Source of the DNA: Circinella minor
Taxonomy: Eukaryota > Mucoromycota > Mucoromycetes > Mucorales > Lichtheimiaceae
Direction: 5' to 3'
Assembly: GCA_016758965.1 (NCBI GenBank)
Contig: JAEPRB010000605.1
Coordinates: forward strand, 1 to 11,595
Length of the DNA stretch: 11,595 nucleotides
Shown: positions 1-8,902 of the stretch, one piece after another
How the letters are laid out: each line of letters opens with the position of its first letter
Position numbering within the stretch: position 1 is the stretch's first letter
Program-made: the position numbers and the translations under genes
The notes under the pieces: model-generated
The model's input: only the letters and a program-made list of their open reading frames with translations
Databases searched by the model: none
Told to the model about the DNA's origin: nothing

Positions 1-729
1 TGGGTTGACTATGCTGCTACTCTGTTTCGTGATGAGGCTGATACCTGGTGGAGACAGCAAGAACTACTACATGCTAATGATGACTGGCTCGACTTTAAGA
101 AACGGTTCTTGGCAAATTTTAGTCCCCTGAATCATCGTCAGTTGGCTCGTGATCGTTTGGCTGCTTTAATTCAAACTGGTACTGTCGCCGATTATGTCAC
201 ACAATTTCAGGCTGTGTGGTTGTCGGTGCCTACTATGGGAGCAGAAGAAGCTCTAGATCGTTTCCAACGTGGACTACACCCACAAATCAGGTTGCAAGTT
301 ATGACGCGTTTTCCTGAAACCCCTGATGTAGCTATGAACTTGGCTTTCGCTGTCGAAGCGGCACAACAACATAGCCAAACTATTGTAGGTAATGGTTCCC
401 GTTTTCATCAGCAACCTCAACATACACAACACGTTTATTCTCAACTGGCTCCTGAATATTTACGTACGTCTGGTGTTGCTCCAATGGATTTATATGCCAT
501 CCAATCAAGAGGACCTAGACAATGGCGTTCGTCTGGTCATGGAGGATCTAATTGGCGTTCCCAAGGTAATCGTCGCAATAGTAATGATCATGAGAAGCAG
601 TGTTACAACTGTAGTGGTTTTGGTCATCTAGCTCGTTTTTGTTCCTCTCCTCGTCGTCAACAAAGTCAAGGCCGCCAAGGCAATCAAGCTCGATGGAACC
701 AGGGAAAAGGCCAAGCGCGTCGGAATTAA
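1..729 (+). CDS. gag: Gag polyprotein (capsid-nucleocapsid), 5'-partial
   Basis: The frame is open from base 1, so the true start is outside the window; 242 residues are visible. The first ~90 residues show the Retrotrans_gag pattern: FRDEADTWWRQQ near residues 10-20, then DFKKRFLANFSPLN near 31-44. This domain forms the capsid shell. A Gln/Asn/Arg-rich linker follows, then one CCHC zinc knuckle (C201, C204, H209, C214; CX2CX4HX4C), which binds the element RNA as nucleocapsid. The tail is rich in Gln, Gly and Arg. The stop is TAA at 727-729. Pol is in the -1 frame and overlaps this tail, so Gag is probably the product of normal termination and Gag-Pol the product of frameshifting. No break is seen in the visible part. 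Confidence 0.93.
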   Translation, partial: WVDYAATLFRDEADTWWRQQELLHANDDWLDFKKRFLANFSPLNHRQLARDRLAALIQTGTVADYVTQFQAVWLSVPTMGAEEALDRFQRGLHPQIRLQVMTRFPETPDVAMNLAFAVEAAQQHSQTIVGNGSRFHQQPQHTQHVYSQLAPEYLRTSGVAPMDLYAIQSRGPRQWRSSGHGGSNWRSQGNRRNSNDHEKQCYNCSGFGHLARFCSSPRRQQSQGRQGNQARWNQGKGQARRN

Positions 730-761
730 AGGGAGTTCCTTCGCGCACCAATCCATCCTTT
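702..761 (+). promoter_or_regulatory. Probable programmed -1 ribosomal frameshift signal between gag and pol
   Basis: The heptamer G GGA AAA (702-708) fits X XXY YYZ in the gag frame: codons GGA (703-705) and AAA (706-708). After a -1 slip, reading resumes at AGG (708-710) in the pol frame. The gag stop lies 19 nt further on. After a 6-nt spacer (709-714), 715-719 (GCGCG) can pair with 742-746 (CGCGC), and 722-725 (GGAA) with 736-739 (TTCC). Loop bases 728-733 (AAAGGG) can also pair with 756-761 (TCCTTT, one G-U pair), which would give an H-type pseudoknot. The sequence and pairings are seen; frameshifting activity is inferred. Confidence 0.75.
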
Positions 762-3700
762 CATCGATCCCTTAATGTGGTTGAAGCTGCTGTTCCGGAG
801 GTACCAGAAGGTGAACTAATTGATTTGTCAGAGGATCAAGATGACGAATCTAAGGCATTACAACAAACATTAGAAGAGGATAAAAAATATTTTGATTCAT
901 TGTTATCAATAAAAGAGACTGATTTACCCCTGTATATGATGTCATGTAATGGCTGTTCTGTGAATGTTATGATTGATTCAGGTGCAAGTGGCTGTTATGT
1001 TGCATTAAAAATTGTTGCTGGTTTACCAACTCGTTTGGTTTCAAATCGTGAGGTGGAAACAGCTGGTGGTCATATTTTGGCAATAAATAAGCAAGTCAAT
1101 CTTCCATTAGATGCCCAAGGTTATAAACATCAAATCTCTGCTTATGTTCTTGATACAAAATTCGATATAATTCTTGGACGCAATTGGCTCAAGATGGTCC
1201 AGCCAGTACCTGATTGGGAATTAGACACATGGATTATTCGTCAGGATAAACAAGCCTATGTCCTCCGTCCTACCCTAACCCGTCATCTTCCTGAATTGGC
1301 TTATTTGATTTCTCATCGTCAAGTCCAGCATTTAGAACGTTACAAGAAAATTGATGATTTGTTCATTTGTTACGTGCACCCTAATAATGACAATGATAGT
1401 GTTGTTTTCACTCGAGATGGTGAACAGTTGATGGCTGAATTTCCTGATGTATTTCAAGATAAGTTACCCGGACTACCTCCAGACCGCGGAATTGAGCATG
1501 TCATTGATACTGGCGATGCTGTTCCGATTTCACGCCCACCTTACAAAATGAGTCCCTTGGAGTTGGATGAATTGAAACGACAACTCAAGGAATTATTGGA
1601 TTTACGCTTGATTCGGCCTAGTTCATCACCATGGGGTGCACCTGTTTTATACGTTCATAAGGCTGGTGATCCATCATCAGGAACTCCTCCTTCCTTGAGA
1701 CTTTGTATTGACTATCGTGCAATTAATCGAGTTACCCGTCGAATTGATGTACCACTTCCTCGTATTGATGAATGTCTAGAACGTCTCCATAGTATGAAGT
1801 ACTTTTCAAAGCTTGACCTAAAATCTGGATATCATCAGCTTCAGATACAAGAAGATGATATTGAGAAGACTAGTTTTAATACAAGGTATGGCTCATTTGA
1901 ATGGTTGGTTTTATTATTTGGGTTGAAGAATTCACCATCCGTTTTTCAAAAATGGATGAACAAAGTCCTTGGTGATTGTCTTGATACGTTTGTGATGGTA
2001 TATCTCGATGATATCTTGATTATGAGCAAAACTCGAGAAGAACATGAACGCCATGTACGTGAGGTGCTGAACTGATTCCAAGAACACCAAATCATTGCCA
2101 ATAAAAAGAAGTGTGAATTTTTTAAAACCGAATTGGAGTTTGTTGGTTATAAGGTTACTGCTGCTGGTATTTTGCCGTCTAAAAAAAAGGTACAAGCGAT
2201 TCAGGACTGGCCAGTTTGTAAAAATGTCTAAGAAGTTCGTCAGTTTATTGGATTGGCGTCACATTACAGAAGGTGGATTCGTGGTTTTTCGTCGTTGAGT
2301 TCTGTGTTAACTGATTTAACAAAAGGGACGGGAATAAAGAAAAGCATTACGTGGACTCCAGAGTGCCAAGCCGCTTTTGAAGAAATAAAAGCCCGATTAT
2401 GTGATGCACCTGTTTTGATTGCCCCCAATCCGGAAAAACCTTATATAATTGAAGTGGATTCATCTGATTTTGCTGTTGGTAGTGTTTTGCTACAAGAGGG
2501 GGATGATGGGCGTCTCCATCCCTTAGCATATGAATCAAAAAAATTATCTGCTGCCGAACGAAATTATCCTGCTCAAGAGCGCGAATTGTTAGCAATTCTA
2601 CATGCATTACGAACTTGGCGTTGCTTCATTGATGGTCGACGTTACACAATTTTTTCTGATCATCATCCACTCAAGTATTTCCGTTCTCAAACTAAATCTA
2701 CTCCTAGGTTAACAAGATGGATTGCCAAAATTGAATTGTACGACCCAGATATTCAATACAAACCAGGTCGCGACAATCATATACCTGATTTGCTCTCACG
2801 ACGGGATGGACCTAGTTGTATTACGGATGAAAAATCTTTGGAGCCTGATTTTTTATATGCTGTTAAAGCCATTCAAGAATCGGATTGGCCAAAATTTTAT
2901 GCATTTGGTGAAGAACAATGGCCGTCGGTCTATAAAGATCTTTTGGCAAAGCATCAAGATAAATTTGTGGTTCGAAATGATCAAGTTTTCCGTAAAGTCA
3001 AATCTGGTAATACCATACATGAAGCCCGTTATGTTTTATTTGCTCGTCGTGCTGATTTGGTTGAAAGCTTCCATAAATCAATTGGTCATGCTGGTAATTT
3101 TACTGTTTTTGATTTAATGAAAACACGATGGTGGTGGCCAGATATGCGTTCTGACATTCAAGAATGGTTAGCTGCTTGTCCCCAGTGTCAACTCGCGTCT
3201 CGTGCGGATCAAAATGTTCATCATGCTCCTATGAAGCCTTTGGATGTACCACCTGTTTTTTCCCGTTGGCATTTAGACTTCATTGGGGAATTACCTACTA
3301 CCATCAATGGAAATCGTTGGCTCCTTGTTGCTGTTGACTATGCTACAAATTGGACTATTGCTTGTGCAGTTCCCGATGCCACAGGTGAAGCCATTGCTAA
3401 CTTTCTTTATGAAGAAATTGTACTGCCATTTTCGTGTCCTGTTGAAATCTTCACTGATCGAGGTGCTAATTTCATGTCTAATGTCTTGAATCATTATTTG
3501 GGCCGTCTTAAAACAAATCACTTAAGAACAAGTGCCTTTCACGCACGTAGTAATAGCAAGGTCGAGAGAACCAATGGCATATTAAAACAAATGTTGCGTA
3601 AATATGCTCATGGTCAAATTCATTGTTGGGATCGTTTTGTGTCACCTGCCGTTTTTGCTTGTCGGGTACGAAAACATCGCACTACTGGATACAGTCCTTA

Positions 3701-4235
3701 TTTTTTGGTTTATGGTGTTGAACCAAAATTGCCTGGTGATTTTCTTCCTCCTTTTATTGACGTTGCTGAACAAGAACAAGATAAATCTATAACTATTAAA
3801 GGTCGTGTGGTTGAAGCACGTAAATTGCGGGAAGCTCGCCTTATTGCTGAAGAAAAATTAAAAAATAATGCTGCCAAGGATAAAGCCAAATGGGATGCAC
3901 AACTGAAACCGCAAATTTTTTCTGTTGGAGATCATGTGCTTATGCGTCATGAAAATAAGTTTAGTCTCGAATATAACTGGAAAGGCCCCTTTAAGGTGAT
4001 TGCTACAAATTTGGATTCTGATATATATCAATTGGATTTACATGGTCAAGTTTATCGATCTTGGGTCCACACTGATCGTTTACGTCCTATTCATGTCAAT
4101 TCTATTATTTCTGATGCTCCATGGTTTGATCCTACTGCTGTTTATGCTGCTGAACGTGCCGAATTAAAATCTACTGGTCATCTTGCGCTATTGTACGAGG
4201 ACGTCCAACAATCTGGAGAGGGGGTATTGTCGTAG
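708..4235 (+). pseudogene. pol: Pol polyprotein (protease, RT, RNase H, integrase) with two in-frame stops
   Basis: One frame runs through, in this order. Protease has the active-site triplet DSG at 975-983 and the ILGRNW flap-side motif near 1170-1187. Reverse transcriptase has its first catalytic Asp at 1815-1817 (KLDLKSGYHQ) and YLDD at 2001-2012. RNase H spans about 2440-2810 (DSSDFAVGS, ERNYPAQERE, FSDHHPL, DNHIPDLLSR). Integrase has an HHCC zinc domain (about 3066-3195) and a DD35E core: Asp 3276-3278, Asp 3456-3458, Glu 3564-3566. A GPF motif lies at 3984-3992. There is no chromodomain. Stops TGA (2073-2075) and TAA (2229-2231) interrupt the RT thumb region; reading resumes in the same frame after each. 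The usual MPFGLTNAP block of RT reads LLFGLKNSP here, another sign of decay. Final stop TAG 4233-4235. Expression would be as Gag-Pol through the frameshift at 702-708. Domain identity is very sure; inactivity is inferred from the stops. Confidence 0.95.
4215..4224 (+). promoter_or_regulatory. Polypurine tract (plus-strand DNA primer)
   Basis: The ten-purine run GGAGAGGGGG sits three bases before the LTR start and inside the last codons of pol. This is where the primer for plus-strand synthesis is expected in LTR retrotransposons. Position and composition are seen; the role comes from the family. Confidence 0.8.
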
Positions 4236-4613
4236 TCAAAAATAACAGTTACATCCATTTTCCTTTTTGGATTATTTTTGTGTTACTTCTTTATAAAGAT
4301 ATTCGATTTTTATGATGCCACATAGTTGTATCCATATCACCGTCACCTTACCATAGTATCCATTTGAACACGTATATATTCCATAGTCATGAACACGTAT
4401 TCAATCCACAATCACTCCATGTATATTATTATTATTAGCTTTTACATATAATTATCATTATTCACAGTAGTTAGAAAAACATATAAATATCCGTTCATAA
4501 TTAAAACAATAAACATTATCTTTCAACTTCTATTTTATTCTTTTATTATCTTTTGTTCTATTCTATTTTCTATTGGTTGGCTACGGTATTGATCCACCAA
4601 AAATATTACGACA
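4228..4613 (+). repeat. 3' long terminal repeat, about 386 bp
   Basis: The left border follows the polypurine tract and begins TGTCGTA; the right border ends TACGACA. The two ends are perfect 7-bp inverted repeats with the canonical TG...CA limits. The pol stop (4233-4235) falls just inside the LTR, as is common in compact elements. Inside are two TATA-like boxes (TTATAAAG at 4291-4298 and TATAAAT at 4482-4488), followed by AATAAA at 4508-4513 and a pyrimidine-rich stretch. This is a reasonable U3-R-U5 order. The 5-bp target duplication would be ATTGT (4614-4618), but it cannot be confirmed without the 5' LTR. The borders are inferred from the end structure and not from comparing two LTRs. 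Confidence 0.8.
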
Positions 4614-4708
4614 ATTGTCATAGCTATAAATAGTAGTGACTCTACTTTTCCTTTTTTATCCATTTGTGATACTTCTTTTGTAAACGTACACTGGACATAA
4701 AATGTTTT

Positions 4709-4764
4709 TTAGCCAGCTCAAACTCGGCTCAAACCACAAGTTTGAGCTCGTTTGAGCTGGCTAA
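4709..4764. repeat. Near-perfect inverted repeat (hairpin) of TTTGAG motifs
   Basis: Arm 4709-4734 and arm 4740-4764 pair over 15 bp (TTAGCCAGCTCAAAC) and then 8 bp (GCTCAAAC), separated by a 3/2-nt internal bulge and closed by a 5-nt loop (CACAA). The hairpin starts a cluster of seven TTTGAG and two CTCAAA motifs that runs to 4915. It is not placed like a terminator of either flanking gene: it lies about 100 bp beyond the LTR end. It may be the relic of a small transposon or a protein-binding cluster; the function is unknown. Confidence 0.75.
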
Positions 4765-5442
4765 GTTATTAAGTTTGAGAAATTTTAAGAATTGGTAAGC
4801 AGACTTTTTATCTGCTGAAATGAGTTAAAACTGTTAGTTTGAGCAGTTAAAACCAGATCAATCTTTTACTTTTAGCAGTTTGAGCAATCTCGATCTATAA
4901 GTTTGAGTCTTTGAGAAAAACGATGAGAGGCTCACAACAACTTTAATCTTCTCCTCTATTGGTTAATGTTCCATGTTACACCTTTTGATCAAAGTATCAT
5001 ATTGGTAGGTTTTTTTTATACATGACATACATAGCCTTCAGTATTGGCTCAATTCTTTCAGACATTTTAAAACTATCATTTGGTATTGGCTTATTATTCT
5101 TTTAAATTGATCAAATCATCTGCTTTTTATTTCCTTTTATATATATAAAGAAGTATCTTTTATTTATTTATTTATCTTTTTTATCTACTATACTAAAATA
5201 AATATATAATTTCTACTATAATAAAAGCTAACCTATTTTATCTAAATTTACAATATTATGAGTCTTCGTTTACTATATAACGAACTAAGCATGATCTATT
5301 TAAAATACCTTGGAATAAATATAACTATAAATATAACAAAAATATGATGTAGATAAATAACACCAAATGAATCATAATAAGAAAAACGCGAAATGAAACT
5401 ATACCGTCCTATAGAAAAAAAAAGGAATTTCAGTATATGAAA

Positions 5443-5640
5443 ATGTTCATGCAATAATATTGAAGAGGAATTAGTTATGCCATAAATAATATGTTTACGC
5501 AATAATATTGAAAAAACAAACGATTAGTCAGATTATAAAATCATGTTCACGCAATAATATAAAGAAAAAAAAGATTAGTTAAGCTATAAATAAAATAGTT
5601 ATGGAATAATTTTGAAGAGATAAATAACATGTTTCCATGA
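5443..5640 (+). repeat. Degenerate tandem repeat, unit about 50 bp, about four copies
   Basis: Copies begin near 5443, 5491, 5543 and 5595, a period of 48-52 bp. Each has the plan ATGTTCACGCAATAATATTG, then a purine-rich run, then GATTAGTTA and a CTATAAATAA-like end. Copies 1-3 are clear and the fourth is diverged. There is no coding potential. It is probably a minisatellite in intergenic DNA. Confidence 0.6.
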
Positions 5641-6874
5641 AAACCATTACTATAGAAGAAAATAAACTTAATAGTTATGAGAAATCGATAAAGCCATATG
5701 ATAAAGATATGAAAAAAAGAAGTACATACCTGCCATATCTTTGAGCTTAAAGAAGTGCCCTATTACATATGGTAAAATTTCTATACATGTTATTTCCCTT
5801 TTATTTTTGGTAGCATTCGTCTATTACCTGTTTTTTTCTATTTACCCTAGCTTTTGGCAAACATATTCTTCATAATACAATCAATAACTGGAATGGATGT
5901 ACCTTAGCAAACTATTTATTCACCAGTGAATATGATTAAGATGAGTAAGAGTATACAAGTTCATTTAAAAGGGGATATGTAAGCAAGTAAAAAAAAACAT
6001 TGGTACCTATGTCAAAGTACCAAACGCGCGTATAGCTCTGTTTCAAACAAAAGTAGATATAGTAAAGTTGGATAGACAAAATAAAAAAAAGTGGAGAAAA
6101 AAAAGCAGATATGTTAGGGCTTGTGAATCGTTATTGAAAGAATACACGGAGATAGGGCATGTAAGCGCACACAAAAAATAAATAAAAAAAAACTATAGTT
6201 ACTACCTGTAGTAAGCATAAGATACAAGGAAGTCATCGAGTAAGCATAAGCATATGAGCTAGATAAAAACAAGGATATGGTTAATGAATAAAAAGATTAA
6301 AGATTAAATTAAGGGCAAAACAAATGAGTAAAAGAGTACGCGTAATTAGGCCAAAAAAAGAATATTACAACTACCTGTGTCAAGCCTATGAGAACCAACA
6401 TATAAACCTGATTACCGGACAAGAGCATCTATATGGTGCATTCTGTCTTAAACTGTCAAAATAATTTGAATCCCGACATAAAAACTTGATCGCTATGAAA
6501 TATTTTTGACATCAAGTAATCAACTTTTTGGCACATGGAATATATTTATTTTTGTATTCTAAATCTATCGCTCGTTTTGTTTTTGAAAAAAACTTATTTT
6601 TCATCAAGTTCATAGCTTTCAAAGTTTTGTCAGAATGTGAAAATTTACTAAGTAAAGCCAAGAAATTGACATAGGGATTCTCAGGGAGATAGGATGGCAA
6701 AAGCAGTGTGTAACAGTAAATAGCATATGGGTAATAAATTAGCCGTAACTATGTATTTGTCAGCAAATAAAATATGTATTTCATCCACTTAAAATTGGCC
6801 AGTCAAACATTATTTCCACTTAAAATAAATATGAAAACCAATTAAACAATATTATTTATTATTATTTTTTTCCA

Positions 6875-6963
6875 AGGTTCCAAAAAAAAATTTGGGTTCC
6901 CAGTAAAATTGGAACCTGTCGAAGTAATAACTAATGTTATTGGACAACTTTTTGTCAAATAAC
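6875..6963. repeat. Two adjacent inverted repeats
   Basis: AGGTTCCAA (6875-6883) is the reverse complement of TTGGAACCT (6909-6917). Next to it, 6936-6947 pairs with 6952-6963 over 12 bp with one G-T mismatch and a 4-nt loop. The phrase TTTGGGTTCCCA also occurs inside the first loop and, nearly unchanged, again at about 6977. No gene ends here that would need a terminator. It could be the remnant of a short inverted-repeat element. Confidence 0.45.
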
Positions 6964-7140
6964 AATTGTTATTAACTTTTGGGTTCCCACTTTCGTTCCT
7001 TGCATATTACTCACTATGGTACTTTATTCGACTGAAACTCTTTAATATGCGACTGATTGTCTAAATCTACAGAAAATATTCAATTTTGACAATTTTGAAG
7101 ATTTCCAGTCTCTGCCATTTCAAGATAAACAGTTGTTTCA

Positions 7141-7270
7141 GTAGATTTCCAGTATATTTAATAATATTATCCACAGCTTTTTCATAGATTCCCAGTATAT
7201 TTGATAATATTATCCATAGATTTTTCATAGATACTCAGTATATTTAATAATATTATCCATAAATTTTTCA
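7141..7270 (+). repeat. Tandem repeat, three copies of a 43-bp unit
   Basis: The core AGTATATTTAATAATATTAT recurs at 7151, 7194 (one G substitution) and 7237, exactly 43 bp apart. The copies share linkers of the type CCATAGATTTTTCATAGAT. A partial earlier copy (GATTTCCAGT at 7100) is in the same register, 44 bp before GATTTCCAGT at 7144. It is AT-rich and non-coding. The high similarity of copies suggests recent slippage or unequal exchange. Confidence 0.75.
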
Positions 7271-7467
7271 GAAAATATATTAATGCTATGTATATCCAAC
7301 TCTAAATATCACCAATTTAATAGGGCAATCAGAATATTCTTTTATTTATTGACCAATATTAATATCATGCCATGTATCCTTGTAACTATGCTAATAATCT
7401 CACCACCAAACACCCTATAATAGCGCATACATACTAACATGATACCCGTCACATCTTTTCGCTCTTA

Positions 7468-8902
7468 TTACTTCTTGTTTTTTCTTCGCTTCGATCTCCA
7501 GTTTGGTTCGTCATGCTTGTCGTTTGTACTTGGGATCGTACGTTGTGTTTTTGATACTTTGCGATTGTTTTCGTTCATACTTCCCTTCCCTTTATCCTCG
7601 CTATTTATCTTCTTTTTAGTTTGGATACTCCTTTCATCTTGATTCTTTCGTTTCAAACCACGGTTGGATGTCTTTTTATTAGTGCTATGCCCACCACCTT
7701 CATCTGAATTGGAGTCGTCATCTGAACTGGAGTTGTTATCAGAGCTATCATCCGAACTAGAGTTACCATCTAGATTAGAGCTGTCACCCGAGCTAGAGCT
7801 ATCATCCGAGCTAGAGCTATCATCCGAGCTAGAACTATCATCCGAACTAGAGCTGTCACCCGAAGTAAAACATTCTTTTGAACTTGAGGAATGATCTGAG
7901 TCATCATCGCTACCATGTACTTGTTTGTTTTGATTGCTATATATATTTATCTCACATCATATGAGTAATATTCAACAATAATCATTAACCTTGTTATATC
8001 CTGACTTACTCCATATTTTTGACATACTGATCTAACTTTTCGATTTGCTCATCTAATTTAGCTAAACAACAGTAGCAGTTAGTATATTAAGTAGTTATTA
8101 TAATAGTGCTTCTGGATATATTTATAGAGAAAAAATAACCTGGAGAAAGGATATTAGTTCTATGGTTTGCTTGAGTTTCATGGTTTGTTCCTGCTTCATG
8201 ACTAGAGTCAACGTGGCTAATTGGGTCAAAGGCGTTAACAGGTTCATTGCTGTTGTCCTTATTTCTTTTACAAGAGCCATTTCCTTGTTCAACATTTTGC
8301 CAATGCTTCGAGAGCATAAGGCGTGCACCCCAGCGACCAGTACATGCTTTCAAGGGAAGGTATGCTGCAGCATCGTGTTCGATTTGGCGGTACATTTCAG
8401 AATGGTAACGCTTGACATTTTTCCATTGCAAAGTTTTGTCAAGGTTATGTCTGTTTTTACATCGCTGTACAACCTCTTTCGCAATTTCTTGAGCATGACA
8501 AAGCCTTGACTCCATTTGCGACTCTTCAAGTGCAGGCAAGTTGGTTTCGACACGGTATTTCTTAAGAAGCCATACGAATAAATCGCGACTATACTGTCTT
8601 TTTCGAATTATGTTCATTTTCTTCTTCTTGTCAAATACTTCAACACTTGGTAGATCAATCAAAACCGCTGGTAACCTACTTCCTTGATTCGAATCAACCG
8701 TCGCGACTTCTTGATTGTTCATTTCAAGTAGATTAACTAGTCGATTGTTAATTGTTGTGTTTTGTTTGATGGCTTTTTTAATACTTTTCATTTCTTTTTT
8801 ATTTTGCTTTTTTTGTTCATTTAGTGAACGTTCTAAACGAATTATCGCCAATTCCATGTTTGATTTTGAATATTTGCCTGATTTATGTTTTCCTAAACCC
8901 AT
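7468..8902 (-). CDS. Three-exon gene, 427 aa: coiled coil, Ser/Asp repeat tract, basic tail; candidate transposon accessory protein
   Basis: I do not recognise a named family. The start is ATG 8902-8900 in a good context (A at -3) after a pyrimidine-rich leader. Exons are 8902-8140, 8061-8010 and 7936-7468. Intron 1 (8139-8062, 78 nt) has a perfect TACTAAC 14 nt before its TAG acceptor. Intron 2 (8009-7937, 73 nt) starts GTAAGT and ends TAG. All joins keep frame, and the 52-nt middle exon reads as a heptad-like helix (KLDEQIEKLDQYVKNM, residues 256-271). Residues ~15-65 are a charged coiled coil. Residues ~90-205 are a compact Trp/Arg/Cys-containing region that may bind DNA or protein. Residues 281-351 are a Ser/Asp tract with SSSSDD repeats. 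The C terminus is Lys/Arg-rich (ends RSKRRKNKK), a likely nuclear signal. It lies about 100 bp after the transposase stop on the same strand, which suggests the same mobile element. The gene model is strong; the role is inferred. Confidence 0.8.
7784..7860 (-). repeat. 18-bp coding minisatellite (SSSSDD repeats)
   Basis: On the minus strand the unit AGCTCTAGCTCGGATGAT repeats with an exact 18-bp period, about four copies, and encodes SSSSDD (residues 299-323). Degenerate copies extend on both sides. The period is a multiple of three, so copy-number changes would leave the reading frame intact. Confidence 0.8.

Larger units (their letters stand above)
1..4613 (+). mobile_element. Ty3/gypsy LTR retrotransposon, 5'-truncated by the window, defective
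   Basis: The order gag, protease, reverse transcriptase, RNase H, integrase, polypurine tract and 3' LTR is seen directly and is diagnostic of Ty3/gypsy elements (in Ty1/copia, integrase comes before reverse transcriptase). The 5' LTR, primer-binding site and start of gag lie left of base 1. The integrase ends in a GPY/F module and I see no chromodomain after it. Two stop codons in pol make this copy unlikely to move by itself. Insertion age cannot be judged because only one LTR is present. Confidence 0.95.
4614..7467. other. AT-rich intergenic stretch, no supported gene
   Basis: This 2.85-kb segment lies between the retrotransposon LTR and the end of the minus-strand gene. It is strongly AT-rich with many stops in all frames. 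The longest open frames (about 60-85 codons, for example on the minus strand at 6700-6512) have no recognisable motif and are no longer than chance allows at this composition. I see no tRNA or rRNA. Its only structured parts are the repeats and hairpins listed separately. From about 5641 to 6870 I see nothing certain beyond several scattered CCTG/CCTA-type motifs and poly-A runs. Confidence 0.6.

Noticed and set aside
2095..2298. Plus-strand frame of 67 codons between the two pol fragments
   Set aside because: It is out of frame with pol. The pol frame itself carries the RT thumb sequence across this stretch, including KKCEFF and RQFIGLASHYRR.
4087..4235. Chromodomain at the integrase C terminus
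   Set aside because: The roughly 50 residues after the DRLRPI motif lack the aromatic cage pattern of chromodomains and are too few.
5296..5502. Minus-strand open frame of 68 codons, rich in Phe and Ile
   Set aside because: It overlaps the ~50-bp tandem repeat, and its hydrophobic composition is what AT-rich DNA gives by chance.
5881..6500. Possible tRNA around the phrase TTTGAATCCCGAC (about 6466)
   Set aside because: It resembles a T-arm, but no matching acceptor, D or anticodon stems could be found at proper distances.
6512..6700. Minus-strand open frame of about 62-85 codons
   Set aside because: It lacks an ATG start, has no recognisable motif and no clear splice context. At about 70% AT, open frames of this length are expected by chance in a 2.8-kb gap.
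4614..7467. Left terminal inverted repeat of the DNA transposon
   Set aside because: I looked for a reverse-complement partner of the CCGGTA block and for CACTA-type ends. I found only one isolated TACCGG at about 6413, which is not evidence.
7664..7894. Plus-strand open frame of repeated Glu-Leu-Ser
   Set aside because: It is the antisense shadow of the SSSSDD repeat tract of the minus-strand gene, whose exon here is supported by splicing and frame.
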